A DNA stretch of 5,716 bases. Source: Chloroflexota bacterium (GTDB lineage Bacteria; Chloroflexota; UBA6077; FW602-bin22; JACPQP01). The translations under genes and the position numbers were made by a program. The stretch covers positions 1 through 5,716 of the forward strand of contig JACPQP010000278.1 in assembly GCA_016190465.1 (NCBI GenBank). Reading direction: 5' to 3'. The notes below the pieces were generated by a model. It made no database searches. It had not been told where the DNA came from and saw only the letters and a program-made list of their open reading frames with translations. Positions 1-5,095 of the stretch are shown piece after piece; positions within the stretch are counted from its first letter, which is position 1, and every line of letters starts with the position of its first letter.

Positions 1-90
1 CCCCCTCTCCCCCGGGTGGGAGAGGGGGTCAGGGGGTGAGGGGGCAGCCCCTCCCCCACAGCGTGGGAGAGGGGGCCAGGGGGTGAGGGC
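1..90. repeat. Two copies of a G/C palindromic repeat, inside the birA frame
   Basis: There are two hairpin units in the same orientation. Unit 1 (1-42) has a perfect 11-bp stem, 1-11 with 18-28, and a 6-nt loop, then the 13-mer CAGGGGGTGAGGG at 30-42. Unit 2 has a 12-bp stem with one mismatch, 48-59 with 63-74, and the same 13-mer at 77-89. The 13-mer recurs exactly at 3432-3444, and near copies on the opposite strand occur at 3241-3253 and 3353-3365, so this is a dispersed family. The right boundary is sharp, at about 90, where BirA-coding sequence starts. Unit 1 is cut by the window edge. Confidence 0.85.
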
Positions 91-405
91 ATCCACCACC
101 GCCACTCCGGCCAGCATGGTCAGCAGGAAGATGTCGCGGGCAAGGATCGGCGGACGCAGCAGGACCGAGCAGAGGATCGACGAGCCGGGCGGTGCGACCC
201 ACCGCCGCGACCGCTGGCCACGGCCGGCTCGCTGGTACTCGGCGAGCGCGGCAAGCCCTTCGGCCGCTCCCCGGCGTGCCGCCTCGCGTAGCCAGTGGTT
301 TGTCGAGCCAATCTCTCGAAAGCAGACGATCTGCCGCCCGATCGTTGGCCCGAGGCTATGGGCACGGATGGCTGGAGGCGTAAGCCGGGCGTCGGGTACA
401 GTCAT
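1..405 (-). CDS. birA: Biotin-protein ligase (BirA-like), N-terminal part, off left edge; repeat in frame
   Basis: This frame reads without a stop from an ATG at 405 to the window edge (135 codons). Biotin-protein ligase activates biotin as biotinyl-AMP and attaches it to a lysine of carrier proteins such as the acetyl-CoA carboxylase biotin carrier. The family match is in residues 29-107: FREIGSTNHWLREAA (29-43) fits the conserved G-S-T-N motif, AEYQRAGRGQRSRRWVAPPG (55-74) fits the biotin/ATP-binding GRGRxGRxW loop, and SVLLRPP (80-86) is the strand that follows. LAGVAVVDAL (98-107) matches the next helix. No N-terminal DNA-binding domain is present, so this would be a non-repressor type. 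From codon 106 on, the sequence is a palindromic repeat rather than BirA, and the KWPND motif expected next is absent from the window. The gene may continue beyond the repeat or be broken. No clear ribosome binding site precedes the ATG. The family call is firm; intactness is unknown. Confidence 0.8.
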   Translation of the reverse strand, partial: MTVPDARLTPPAIRAHSLGPTIGRQIVCFREIGSTNHWLREAARRGAAEGLAALAEYQRAGRGQRSRRWVAPPGSSILCSVLLRPPILARDIFLLTMLAGVAVVDALTPWPPLPRCGGGAAPSPPDPLSHPGERG

Positions 406-533
406 CGGGTAGGTCTCACGGGAGGGTGAGCGAGCGGCGAGACTCCGACGGCTCCCGTTCGCAGTGGCAGCCGTGTGGGCATGGGCGACACTCCTGGAGC
501 AGCGCGCGAAGGGATTGAGCCAGAGACGGACCT

Positions 534-565
534 CTCCCCCGACGCGGGGTAGGCGGTTGGGGGAG
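534..565. repeat. Imperfect inverted repeat with 7-bp stem
   Basis: CTCCCCC at 534-540 pairs with GGGGGAG at 559-565 across an 18-nt loop. The composition resembles the CCTCTCCC/GGGAGAGG arms of the dispersed repeat at 1-90 and 3241-3446, so it may be a diverged relative. No function is visible. Confidence 0.5.
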
Positions 566-574
566 GTCGCGCCT

Positions 575-584
575 CCACGCGTGG
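575..584. repeat. Palindrome CCACGCGTGG
   Basis: This perfect 10-bp palindrome sits within a longer imperfect one (569-589: GCGCCTCCAC against GTGGGGCGC, one bulge). It shares the CACGCGTG core with the CRISPR-like repeat at 689-717. That may be chance in such GC-rich DNA. Confidence 0.5.
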
Positions 585-594
585 GGCGCAAGAC

Positions 595-634
595 GCACGT
601 GAGGGGAGGCCTTTGCGGGCCTCCCCTCACGTGC
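595..634. repeat. Perfect 17-bp stem-loop, possible bidirectional terminator
   Basis: The arm 595-611 (GCACGTGAGGGGAGGCC) is the exact reverse complement of 618-634, with the 6-nt loop TTTGCG. It is the strongest hairpin in the window and lies downstream of the operon on the minus strand and upstream of birA. No T-tract follows on either strand, so a standard intrinsic terminator is not supported. A transcript-end stabiliser or a mobile palindrome are alternatives. Confidence 0.75.
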
Positions 635-642
635 TTGGTGTT

Positions 643-662
643 GCGAAGCGCGACCGCTTCGC
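643..662. repeat. Perfect 8-bp stem-loop
   Basis: GCGAAGCG (643-650) pairs exactly with CGCTTCGC (655-662) around the loop CGAC. It stands 8 bases from the 17-bp hairpin, so the two could form a tandem structure in RNA from either strand. Confidence 0.65.
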
Positions 663-688
663 CCCGACACTTGGGTGACGGCGACTCC

Positions 689-717
689 CGGCCCATCCCC
701 ACGCGTGTGGGGAAAAG
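689..717 (-). repeat. Solitary type I-E CRISPR-like repeat
   Basis: Read on the minus strand, these 29 bases begin CTTTTCCCCACACGCGTG and end GGGATGGGCCG. The layout matches type I-E repeats: TTCCCC, a short stem-loop, GGGGAT and a CCG end. The stem is CCCCAC (712-707) with GTGGGG (702-697) and a 4-nt loop. Against the E. coli repeat as I recall it, 18 of 29 positions agree. No second copy appears about 61 bases away on either side, and no cas gene is in the window, so this is not an array. It could be an array remnant, an orphan unit or a coincidental hairpin. Confidence 0.4.
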
Positions 718-786
718 TTAGGAGCCAACCCCCACCGTGGTGTCGGATGGCAGGGCGATCGCCCTTCGGCAACGCGTACTATCCAT
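718..786 (-). other. Possible 22-residue small ORF behind promoter-like sequence
   Basis: An ATG at 786 opens 22 codons (MDSTRCRRAIALPSDTTV and four more) to a TAA at 718-720, just before the CRISPR-like repeat. A strong Shine-Dalgarno match, AAGGAGG at 803-797, lies 10 bases upstream. A promoter-like pair is at 845-816. The peptide resembles no family I know. It could be a real small protein, a leader peptide, or the stub of a gene cut by repeats. Confidence 0.25.
752..765. repeat. 14-bp perfect palindrome around GCGATCGC
   Basis: AGGGCGATCGCCCT is its own reverse complement. It lies inside the possible 22-codon ORF. In RNA it would give only a 5-bp stem with a GAUC loop. The core equals the cyanobacterial HIP1 octamer, but one copy says nothing about that family. 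Confidence 0.5.
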
Positions 787-815
787 CTCCACACCACCTC
801 CTTACTTCCGGTCGA

Positions 816-845
816 ATCCTAACACAGTGCCGGGCCACTTGTCAA
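816..845 (-). promoter_or_regulatory. Candidate sigma-70 promoter
   Basis: On the minus strand the box TTGACA (845-840) matches the -35 consensus fully. TAGGAT (821-816) matches four of six -10 positions, with an 18-bp spacer. The stretch is locally AT-richer than its surroundings. Transcription would start near 809, seven bases before the AAGGAGG at 803-797, and run toward birA through the hairpin cluster. The -35 begins only a few bases beyond the stop of the secreted-protein gene. Confidence 0.4.
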
Positions 846-851
846 CAATCG

Positions 852-1310
852 TCACTGGCCGGCCGCGACGACGCGGAACTTGCCGTCGTACGGGCCGATG
901 CGGCTGGAACCCGCGCAGCCGCAACCCGAGTCTTCCCCGACCAGCAGATAGGTTGCCTCGCCCGGTGGCGTGTCGGCGGGTACCGTCCAGGTGAAATCGT
1001 ACTGCCCGTTGCCGGTGTCGCTGAAGTACTCCTTCTGCTCGCCGGCGTACTGGATGCTCAAGGACCACACCACCAACTGGCTGACCGGTATCCGGATGGC
1101 AAGCGTCTGATTCTCACCCGGAGCCACCTCGGCGCGACCCAGCCGCACGTCGTTGACCAGGGGGGTGGCCGTCGAGGCTTCGGCTGGCCCCACGCCGGTT
1201 GGCGTCGGAGCGACGCTGGCCGTCGGCGCCGGTTGGGTGGCGGTTTGCCGGGCGACAATGGACAGGCCTACCAGGGCGAGCAGCAAGACGATCGGCAGAG
1301 CAGTTTTCAT
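852..1310 (-). CDS. Small secreted beta-rich protein, unknown function
   Basis: This 152-residue protein is predicted to be exported. It has a Lys at position 2, a hydrophobic stretch at residues 5-20 (LPIVLLLALVGLSIVA), then a Thr/Pro/Ala-rich linker (22-50) like that of the binding protein in this operon. Residues 52-150 look like one Ig-like or beta-sandwich domain, with alternating hydrophobic strands (TLAIRIPV, VVWSLSIQYA, QYDFTWTVPA) and the turn TPPGEATYLLVG. Cys130 and Cys132 in the GCGCAG motif are the only cysteines; there is no lipobox cysteine near the signal. The ATG lies 3 bases after the MalG-type permease stop, with AAGGG a few bases upstream, so it is almost certainly co-transcribed and last in the operon. 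It is not a standard transporter subunit; a helper in substrate capture is a guess. The gene is convincing from signal, linker and codon pattern; the family is not recognised. Confidence 0.8.
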   Translation of the reverse strand: MKTALPIVLLLALVGLSIVARQTATQPAPTASVAPTPTGVGPAEASTATPLVNDVRLGRAEVAPGENQTLAIRIPVSQLVVWSLSIQYAGEQKEYFSDTGNGQYDFTWTVPADTPPGEATYLLVGEDSGCGCAGSSRIGPYDGKFRVVAAGQ

Positions 1311-1313
1311 CGG

Positions 1314-2210
1314 CTACCCTTTCATGCCCGTCAGGGCGATTCCTTGAACGAAGTACTTCTGGGCGAGGAAGAACACCACCATGATCGGGAAGGTCATCAT
1401 TGTCGACGCCGCCATCAGTGGCCCCCAGATCGTCCGACGCTCGAACAGGAAGGCCTGAAGCCCCAGCGCCAGCGTGAACTTCTCGCGGCCGTTGAGGAAG
1501 ATCAATGGCCCGGTGAAATCGTTCCAGGCGAACATGAAGCTGAAGATCGCGACGGTGGCGAGCGCGGGAGTAGACAGCGGCATGATGATCCGCCACCAGA
1601 TACCCAGGTGGCTCGCGCCGTCGATCAGCGCCGCCTCTTGCGTCTCCATCGGCAGTGTCAGGAAGAACTGCCGCAGCATGAAGATGTAGAACGGCGTCCC
1701 CAGCACGGCGGGGACGGTCAGCGGCAGGAAGGTGTTGATCCAGTCGAGCTGGGCATAGAGGATGTAGAGGGGGACCAGGGTGACGATCGCCGGGATCATC
1801 ATCTGGCTGATCATCACCATGAAGATGGCGTCGCGACCGGGCGCCCGAACTCGGGAGAAGCCGTAGGCCGCCAGCGAGCACGTGAAGACGGCGCCGAAGA
1901 CGTTGGCGGCGGCGATGATCATCGTGTTGATGAAGTAGAGGTGGAGCGGCGCGTACAGGAAGACATCCGGATAGTTGGCCCAGATGACCGGGTCCGGGAT
2001 CCACACCGGCGGCCAGTGAAAGATCTGGCGGTCGGCCTTGAGCGACGTGCTGACCATCCAGATGAAGGGCATGGCGAAGACGATCGCGCCGGCCAGCAGC
2101 ACCGCGTGGGTGGTCACTCGCCCGAGGTACCGACGCGCGCGTCGGATCGAAGCGGTCCGCGAGAGGACTCCGGCCGCGGACGGCATCCGCATCAGGTTTT
2201 GCTGAGCCAT
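1314..2210 (-). CDS. Carbohydrate ABC transporter permease, MalG/UgpE type (CUT1)
   Basis: This is the second membrane channel subunit of a CUT1 sugar importer. It has 298 residues, normal for the family. After a basic N-terminus (about 18-31), membrane segments are visible near 36-53, 95-116, 129-152, 163-182, 217-240 and 268-290. The cytoplasmic EAA loop that docks the ATPase is at 192-211 (EAALIDGASHLGIWWRIIMP), with E192-A-A, G198 and P211 in the expected spacing. The C-terminus (FVQGIALTGMKG) is the typical MalG ending. The frame is open to an ATG at 2234, but I choose 2210 because GGAGGT (2222-2217) stands 6 bases before it; that site overlaps the TAG stop of the upstream permease, giving a 4-base gap and likely translational coupling. 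The start at 2234 lacks such a site. The sugar transported cannot be inferred. Confidence 0.95.
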   Translation of the reverse strand: MAQQNLMRMPSAAGVLSRTASIRRARRYLGRVTTHAVLLAGAIVFAMPFIWMVSTSLKADRQIFHWPPVWIPDPVIWANYPDVFLYAPLHLYFINTMIIAAANVFGAVFTCSLAAYGFSRVRAPGRDAIFMVMISQMMIPAIVTLVPLYILYAQLDWINTFLPLTVPAVLGTPFYIFMLRQFFLTLPMETQEAALIDGASHLGIWWRIIMPLSTPALATVAIFSFMFAWNDFTGPLIFLNGREKFTLALGLQAFLFERRTIWGPLMAASTMMTFPIMVVFFLAQKYFVQGIALTGMKG

Positions 2211-2214
2211 CGCT

Positions 2215-3132
2215 CTACCTCCGCTCCGCCTCATAGTATACCCAACGGTTGGCCAACGTGAACTGCACCAGCGTGAGGGCCAGGATGCCGAGGAACAGGA
2301 TCCAGGCCATCGCGGCCGCGTAACCCATGTTCAAGAACACAAACGCGCGACGGTACAGGTAGAGCATGTAGAACAGCGTCGACTCGGCCGGTCCGCCACC
2401 GGTCATCACGTAGGCGGTGGTGAAGACCTGGAAAGAGCCGATGACGCTGAGGACGAGGAGGAAGAAGATGGTCGGGCTCAACATCGGGAGTGTCACGTTC
2501 ACGAATCGCTGCCAGCGGTTCGCCCCATCGATCTCGGCGGCCTCGTACAGGTGTTGGGGCACCCCCTGGAGGCCGGCCAGAAAGATGATCATCGCCGACC
2601 CCGAGCCCCACAGCGCCATCACGATCAGCGCGGGTTTCGACCACTCGGTCGAGGCGAGCCACAGGGGGCCTTCGATCCCCAGCAGGTTCAGGAGGGAGTT
2701 GATGAGTCCCCATTCGGGCTGAAGGATCCAGACCCAGAGGATCGCCCCGGCCACCAGCGGCACGATGGAGGGGATGTAGAAGAGGGTCCGGTACGCGGGC
2801 ATGCCCCGGACTTGCTGGTTCAGGAACAGTGCGAGGGCGATCGCCACCAGCAGGTGGAGGGGAACGTACATCCCCACGTAGTAGAGGGTGTTTCCCATCG
2901 AGAGGCCGAAGCGAGTATCCTCGCCGAACAGGACCGTGTAGTTGCTCAGACCGGCGAACCGAGGAGGGGTCACCACCGAGTAGTCCATGAAGCTCAGGAC
3001 GAAGGAAGCGATGACCGGACCGATGACGAAGGCGAGAAACCCGATTGCCCACGGCAGGAGAAAGAGGTAGCAGGTCAACGCCTCCTGCGTCCTCATGCTG
3101 AGGCGGCGCTTCTGTAAGAGCATCGCTGTCAC
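2215..3132 (-). CDS. Carbohydrate ABC transporter permease, MalF/UgpA type (CUT1)
   Basis: This is the first membrane channel subunit of the sugar importer, 305 residues from a GTG at 3132. The N-terminus (LTCYLFLLPWAIGFLAFVIG, 19-38) is the classic first segment of UgpA/MsmF-like permeases, followed by the FAGLSNYTVLF signature (59-69). Further membrane segments lie near 83-104, 117-137, 168-186, 221-241 and 274-294. The EAA loop is at 197-216 (EAAEIDGANRWQRFVNVTLP). The MTGGGPAEST motif that follows is usual for this subfamily. The start is uncertain: GAGG (3143-3140) stands 7 bases before the GTG, while an ATG at 3123 would give a protein three residues shorter but sits 12 bases from the nearest GGAG. 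The gene follows the binding protein after a 326-bp repeat-filled gap and is tightly joined to the second permease. Confidence 0.95.
   Translation of the reverse strand: MTAMLLQKRRLSMRTQEALTCYLFLLPWAIGFLAFVIGPVIASFVLSFMDYSVVTPPRFAGLSNYTVLFGEDTRFGLSMGNTLYYVGMYVPLHLLVAIALALFLNQQVRGMPAYRTLFYIPSIVPLVAGAILWVWILQPEWGLINSLLNLLGIEGPLWLASTEWSKPALIVMALWGSGSAMIIFLAGLQGVPQHLYEAAEIDGANRWQRFVNVTLPMLSPTIFFLLVLSVIGSFQVFTTAYVMTGGGPAESTLFYMLYLYRRAFVFLNMGYAAAMAWILFLGILALTLVQFTLANRWVYYEAERR
2217..2222 (-). promoter_or_regulatory. Ribosome binding site for MalG-type permease, overlapping upstream stop
   Basis: GGAGGT on the minus strand is 6 bases before the ATG at 2210. Its last base is the T of the TAG stop (2217-2215) of the preceding permease. 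This decides the start and implies that ribosomes ending one gene initiate the next. Confidence 0.75.
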
Positions 3133-3240
3133 ACTCTCCCCTCGGTACTTGTCTCCCAGCCCCTACTCAGGCGGCGTCCTGCCAGGCGAGGGTCCGGGGC
3201 GCTTACCGCGGAGTGTTCACCGGGTGTCCGCGGGGCTTCC

Positions 3241-3270
3241 CCCTCACCCCCTCTCCCACGCAGGGAGAGG
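3241..3270. repeat. Short copy of the G/C palindromic repeat
   Basis: CCCTCACCCCCT (3241-3252) is the reverse complement of most of the family 13-mer. It is followed by an 8-bp perfect stem, CCTCTCCC (3250-3257) with GGGAGAGG (3263-3270), and the loop ACGCA. The outer right arm of the family is missing. Confidence 0.75.
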
Positions 3271-3350
3271 CCCCCAACCCCGTCCTCACCTGGAGGGACA
3301 GGGAAGCTGCCCTCCGGAGTGGGCAGGAATGGTTGGTCGTGGTGAGAGAC

Positions 3351-3446
3351 GGCCCTCATCCCCCAGCCCCTTCCCCCAATCCTGGGGGAAGGGGAGGCCG
3401 CTCCCCCTCGCCCAGGATTGGGAGAGGGGGGCAGGGGGTGAGGGCC
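3351..3446. repeat. Composite palindromic repeat, two hairpins inside a 36-nt inverted repeat
   Basis: The outer arms 3351-3386 and 3411-3446 are imperfect reverse complements, both running from GGCCCTCA to CAATCCTGGG. Inside are two hairpins. One has a perfect 11-bp stem, CCCCTTCCCCC (3367-3377) with GGGGGAAGGGG (3384-3394), loop AATCCT. The other pairs 3403-3413 with 3420-3430 (10 of 11), loop AGGATT. The loops are themselves complementary, so the unit is two inverted copies facing each other. It ends about 12 bases after the binding-protein stop. Confidence 0.85.
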
Positions 3447-3458
3447 TTGTCCCCCACG

Positions 3459-5069
3459 CTAACTCTTCCCGATGTCCACCCAGGCCGCATCCAGCGCCTT
3501 CTGGACGTCGGCTTTGGCGTTGGTGAGAGCCTCTTTCGGCGTGGACTTCTTGGTCAGGGCGGCCTCCCAGGCGTTCTTGAACCCGGTCCAGAGCTCGGCC
3601 GCCGACAGCCCGGCGATCTGGCCGCAGCCCACCGCGAAGTCCTCGGACTCCAGGTACCGCTGCATCATCTTGGACTGGCGCGGCGGCAACTGGGTGTAGT
3701 ACTCCTTCGCCATCACCTCCATCGCCGGGCGGTAGACCGGCGGCGTGGGCGCGAAGATGGCCTTGCCCGGCAGCTTCTGGCGCTCCCAGTCCTTCTGCTT
3801 GAGCCCCAGCCCGACGGTGCCCGCCGCCTTGACGTACTCGGGCCCAATGATCCACTTGACAAACTCCCAACCCGGCTCGAAGAGCTTCGTGTTGGGGTCG
3901 ATGACGAACGTCCAGCCGCAGGACCAGTTGACCTTCTTCCCCTTCATCTTGGGTGAGACGGGCATCGCGCCGGCGCCGTCATACTCCAGGTCGGGGAACT
4001 GGGCGTAGGTCTCGATCATCCAGTTGCCGTAGGAGGTCATCGCCACCTTGCCCTGGGCAAAGGGATCGACCGGCTGGCCCGCGAATCCCTCCATGAAGGA
4101 GGCGGCCGAGCCGTAGCCCCCGCCGACCTTGTCGATGATGTTGACGCACCAGGTGAGGGCCTCGACCCACGGATCGGTGTCGATCAGGATCTTGCGGTTC
4201 TCGGCGTCCGTGCTCTCGGCGCCGTTCTCCATCGCCATGATGAGGAGCTGGTCGGTGAGGCCCGGCGGGAAGTTCGGCAAGAAGCCGTGGCGCTCGAACC
4301 GGTTCCCCGACTTCTTGACGAGCTTCGGCGCCATCTCCTCGATGTCCGTCCAGGTCTCGGGCCCCTTATCCGGATCCAGCCCGGCCTCCTGGAAGTGCTT
4401 CCGGTTCCAGAAGAAGTAGCGGGTCCCGGCCGTATGCGGCAGGCCGTAGAGCTTGCCCTGCCAGGTCAGGTCGCGGATCGGGCCGGCCATGAAGTCTTCC
4501 TTGTTGATCTTGTCCCGCTGCATCAGGTCTTCGACGGGCCGGTAGAGCTTGCGCGAGGCGAACTGCCGGAAGGTGTGGCGGTTCTGGTAGGCGATGTCCG
4601 GGCCCTTGCCCGCCGCGACCGCGGTGGTGTACTTGGGCGTGCCGTAGACGGCCTCGCCGAGGTCGCCCAGGTTGATCTTGATATTGGGGTGCGTCTGCTC
4701 GAAGACCTGGATCGCACCTTGCGGGATCGGCTGGACGCGCCACCAGACGCTCATGGTGACCGGCTCGGCCTTGGGCGCGGGCTTGGCGGCAGGAGCCACG
4801 GTCGGCGTCGGCGCGGCCGGGGCCGCGGTCGGCTTGGCGGGCGCGGTGGTCGCGGTCGGCGCAGGCGCGGCCGGCTTGGCCGGCGCGGGAGTGGCTGTCG
4901 GCGCGGCCGGAGCCGGCGCGGCAGGCTTCGGCGGAGGCACCGCAGTCGGGGTCGGCGCGGGCGCACAGGACTGGACCAACGGCATCGCCGCGACCCCCGC
5001 CGCGGTGATGGCCAGGCCCCGGAGGATCCCCCGGCGCGTGATGGGCTTGCGACTCATCCCTGGAAACAT
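3459..5069 (-). CDS. Extracellular sugar-binding lipoprotein of an ABC importer (family 1 SBP)
   Basis: This 536-residue protein captures the substrate outside the membrane for the two permeases. The N-terminus carries a twin-arginine motif (TRRGILRG, 11-18), a hydrophobic core (19-32) and a lipobox ending at Cys35 (LVQSC), so Tat export and lipid anchoring are likely. Residues 36-103 form a Pro/Ala/Thr/Lys linker of the kind common in Chloroflexota lipoproteins. The binding domain starts at about 104 (VTMSVWWR). GKLYGLP (205-211) and YFFWNRKHFQEAGL (218-231) match the family's GKxYGLP and YYNKxLFxxAGL motifs, and the Ala-rich helical C-terminus (WEAALTKKSTPKEAL) is also typical. The frame is open to a GTG at 5099, with ATGs at 5087, 5069 and 5057; I choose 5069 because GGAGGT (5078-5073) lies just before it, although the spacing is short. 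It is the first gene of the operon. Substrate unknown. Confidence 0.93.
   Translation of the reverse strand: MFPGMSRKPITRRGILRGLAITAAGVAAMPLVQSCAPAPTPTAVPPPKPAAPAPAAPTATPAPAKPAAPAPTATTAPAKPTAAPAAPTPTVAPAAKPAPKAEPVTMSVWWRVQPIPQGAIQVFEQTHPNIKINLGDLGEAVYGTPKYTTAVAAGKGPDIAYQNRHTFRQFASRKLYRPVEDLMQRDKINKEDFMAGPIRDLTWQGKLYGLPHTAGTRYFFWNRKHFQEAGLDPDKGPETWTDIEEMAPKLVKKSGNRFERHGFLPNFPPGLTDQLLIMAMENGAESTDAENRKILIDTDPWVEALTWCVNIIDKVGGGYGSAASFMEGFAGQPVDPFAQGKVAMTSYGNWMIETYAQFPDLEYDGAGAMPVSPKMKGKKVNWSCGWTFVIDPNTKLFEPGWEFVKWIIGPEYVKAAGTVGLGLKQKDWERQKLPGKAIFAPTPPVYRPAMEVMAKEYYTQLPPRQSKMMQRYLESEDFAVGCGQIAGLSAAELWTGFKNAWEAALTKKSTPKEALTNAKADVQKALDAAWVDIGKS
4761..4964 (-). repeat. Low-complexity Pro/Ala/Thr linker coding repeat
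   Basis: These 68 codons of the binding-protein gene encode degenerate units such as PAAPAPTAT and PAKPAAPAP. At DNA level the stretch is extremely GC-rich, with recurring GGCGCGGCCGG and GGTCGGCGC words. It explains the Arg/Gly-rich shadow frames on the other strand. Confidence 0.8.
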
Positions 5070-5095
5070 TCGACCTCCCTCACTCATTTCGTTCT

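Larger units (their letters stand above)
406..851. other. Intergenic region with inverted repeats, no convincing gene
   Basis: This 446-bp stretch lies between the end of the transporter operon and birA. It holds a cluster of stem-loops between 531 and 717, a CRISPR-like single repeat, and a promoter-like stretch near 816-845, listed separately. Reading frames across it translate the palindromes into Arg/Pro/Gly-rich strings and show no protein family. One further element at about 431-466, read on the minus strand as CTGCGAACGGGAGCC and onward, resembles dispersed repeats of the type TGCGAGCGGAGCGAAGCAATC; this is a weak likeness. I see no tRNA or rRNA. Confidence 0.6.
3133..3458. other. Repeat-filled gap between binding protein and permease genes
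   Basis: No gene is seen in these 326 bases. From the binding-protein stop downward on the minus strand come the large composite palindrome (3351-3446), a spacer, a short hairpin (3250-3270), a 7-bp inverted repeat (CCGCGGA 3206-3212 with TCCGCGG 3227-3233), then about 70 bases leading to the permease. I see no good promoter consensus for the permease in the gap, which suggests that the permeases depend on read-through from the binding-protein promoter. Confidence 0.6.

Noticed and set aside
120..365. Minus-strand open frame of 81 codons starting at a GTG
   Set aside because: It is the wrong frame of the birA-like gene; the neighbouring frame from the ATG at 405 shows the conserved ligase motifs.
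567..590. Second CRISPR repeat copy near CCACGCGTGGGG
   Set aside because: It shares only the CACGCGTG core with two bases missing, its spacing from 689-717 does not fit a 61-base step, and no intermediate copy exists; not enough for an array.
416..772. Minus-strand open frame of 118 codons
   Set aside because: It translates the hairpin cluster and the CRISPR-like repeat (giving HTRGDGPG, a known artefact of such repeats); no protein features.
675..2261. Long plus-strand open frame of 528 codons
   Set aside because: It is antisense to the MalG-type permease and secreted-protein genes, its translation is charged low-complexity sequence with no family features, and it starts inside the CRISPR-like repeat; it is a GC-rich shadow frame.
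2551..3117. Plus-strand open frame of 188 codons opposite the MalF-type permease
   Set aside because: The opposite strand encodes a clear permease with an EAA loop and membrane segments; this frame is a shadow rich in Asp, Glu, His and Arg.
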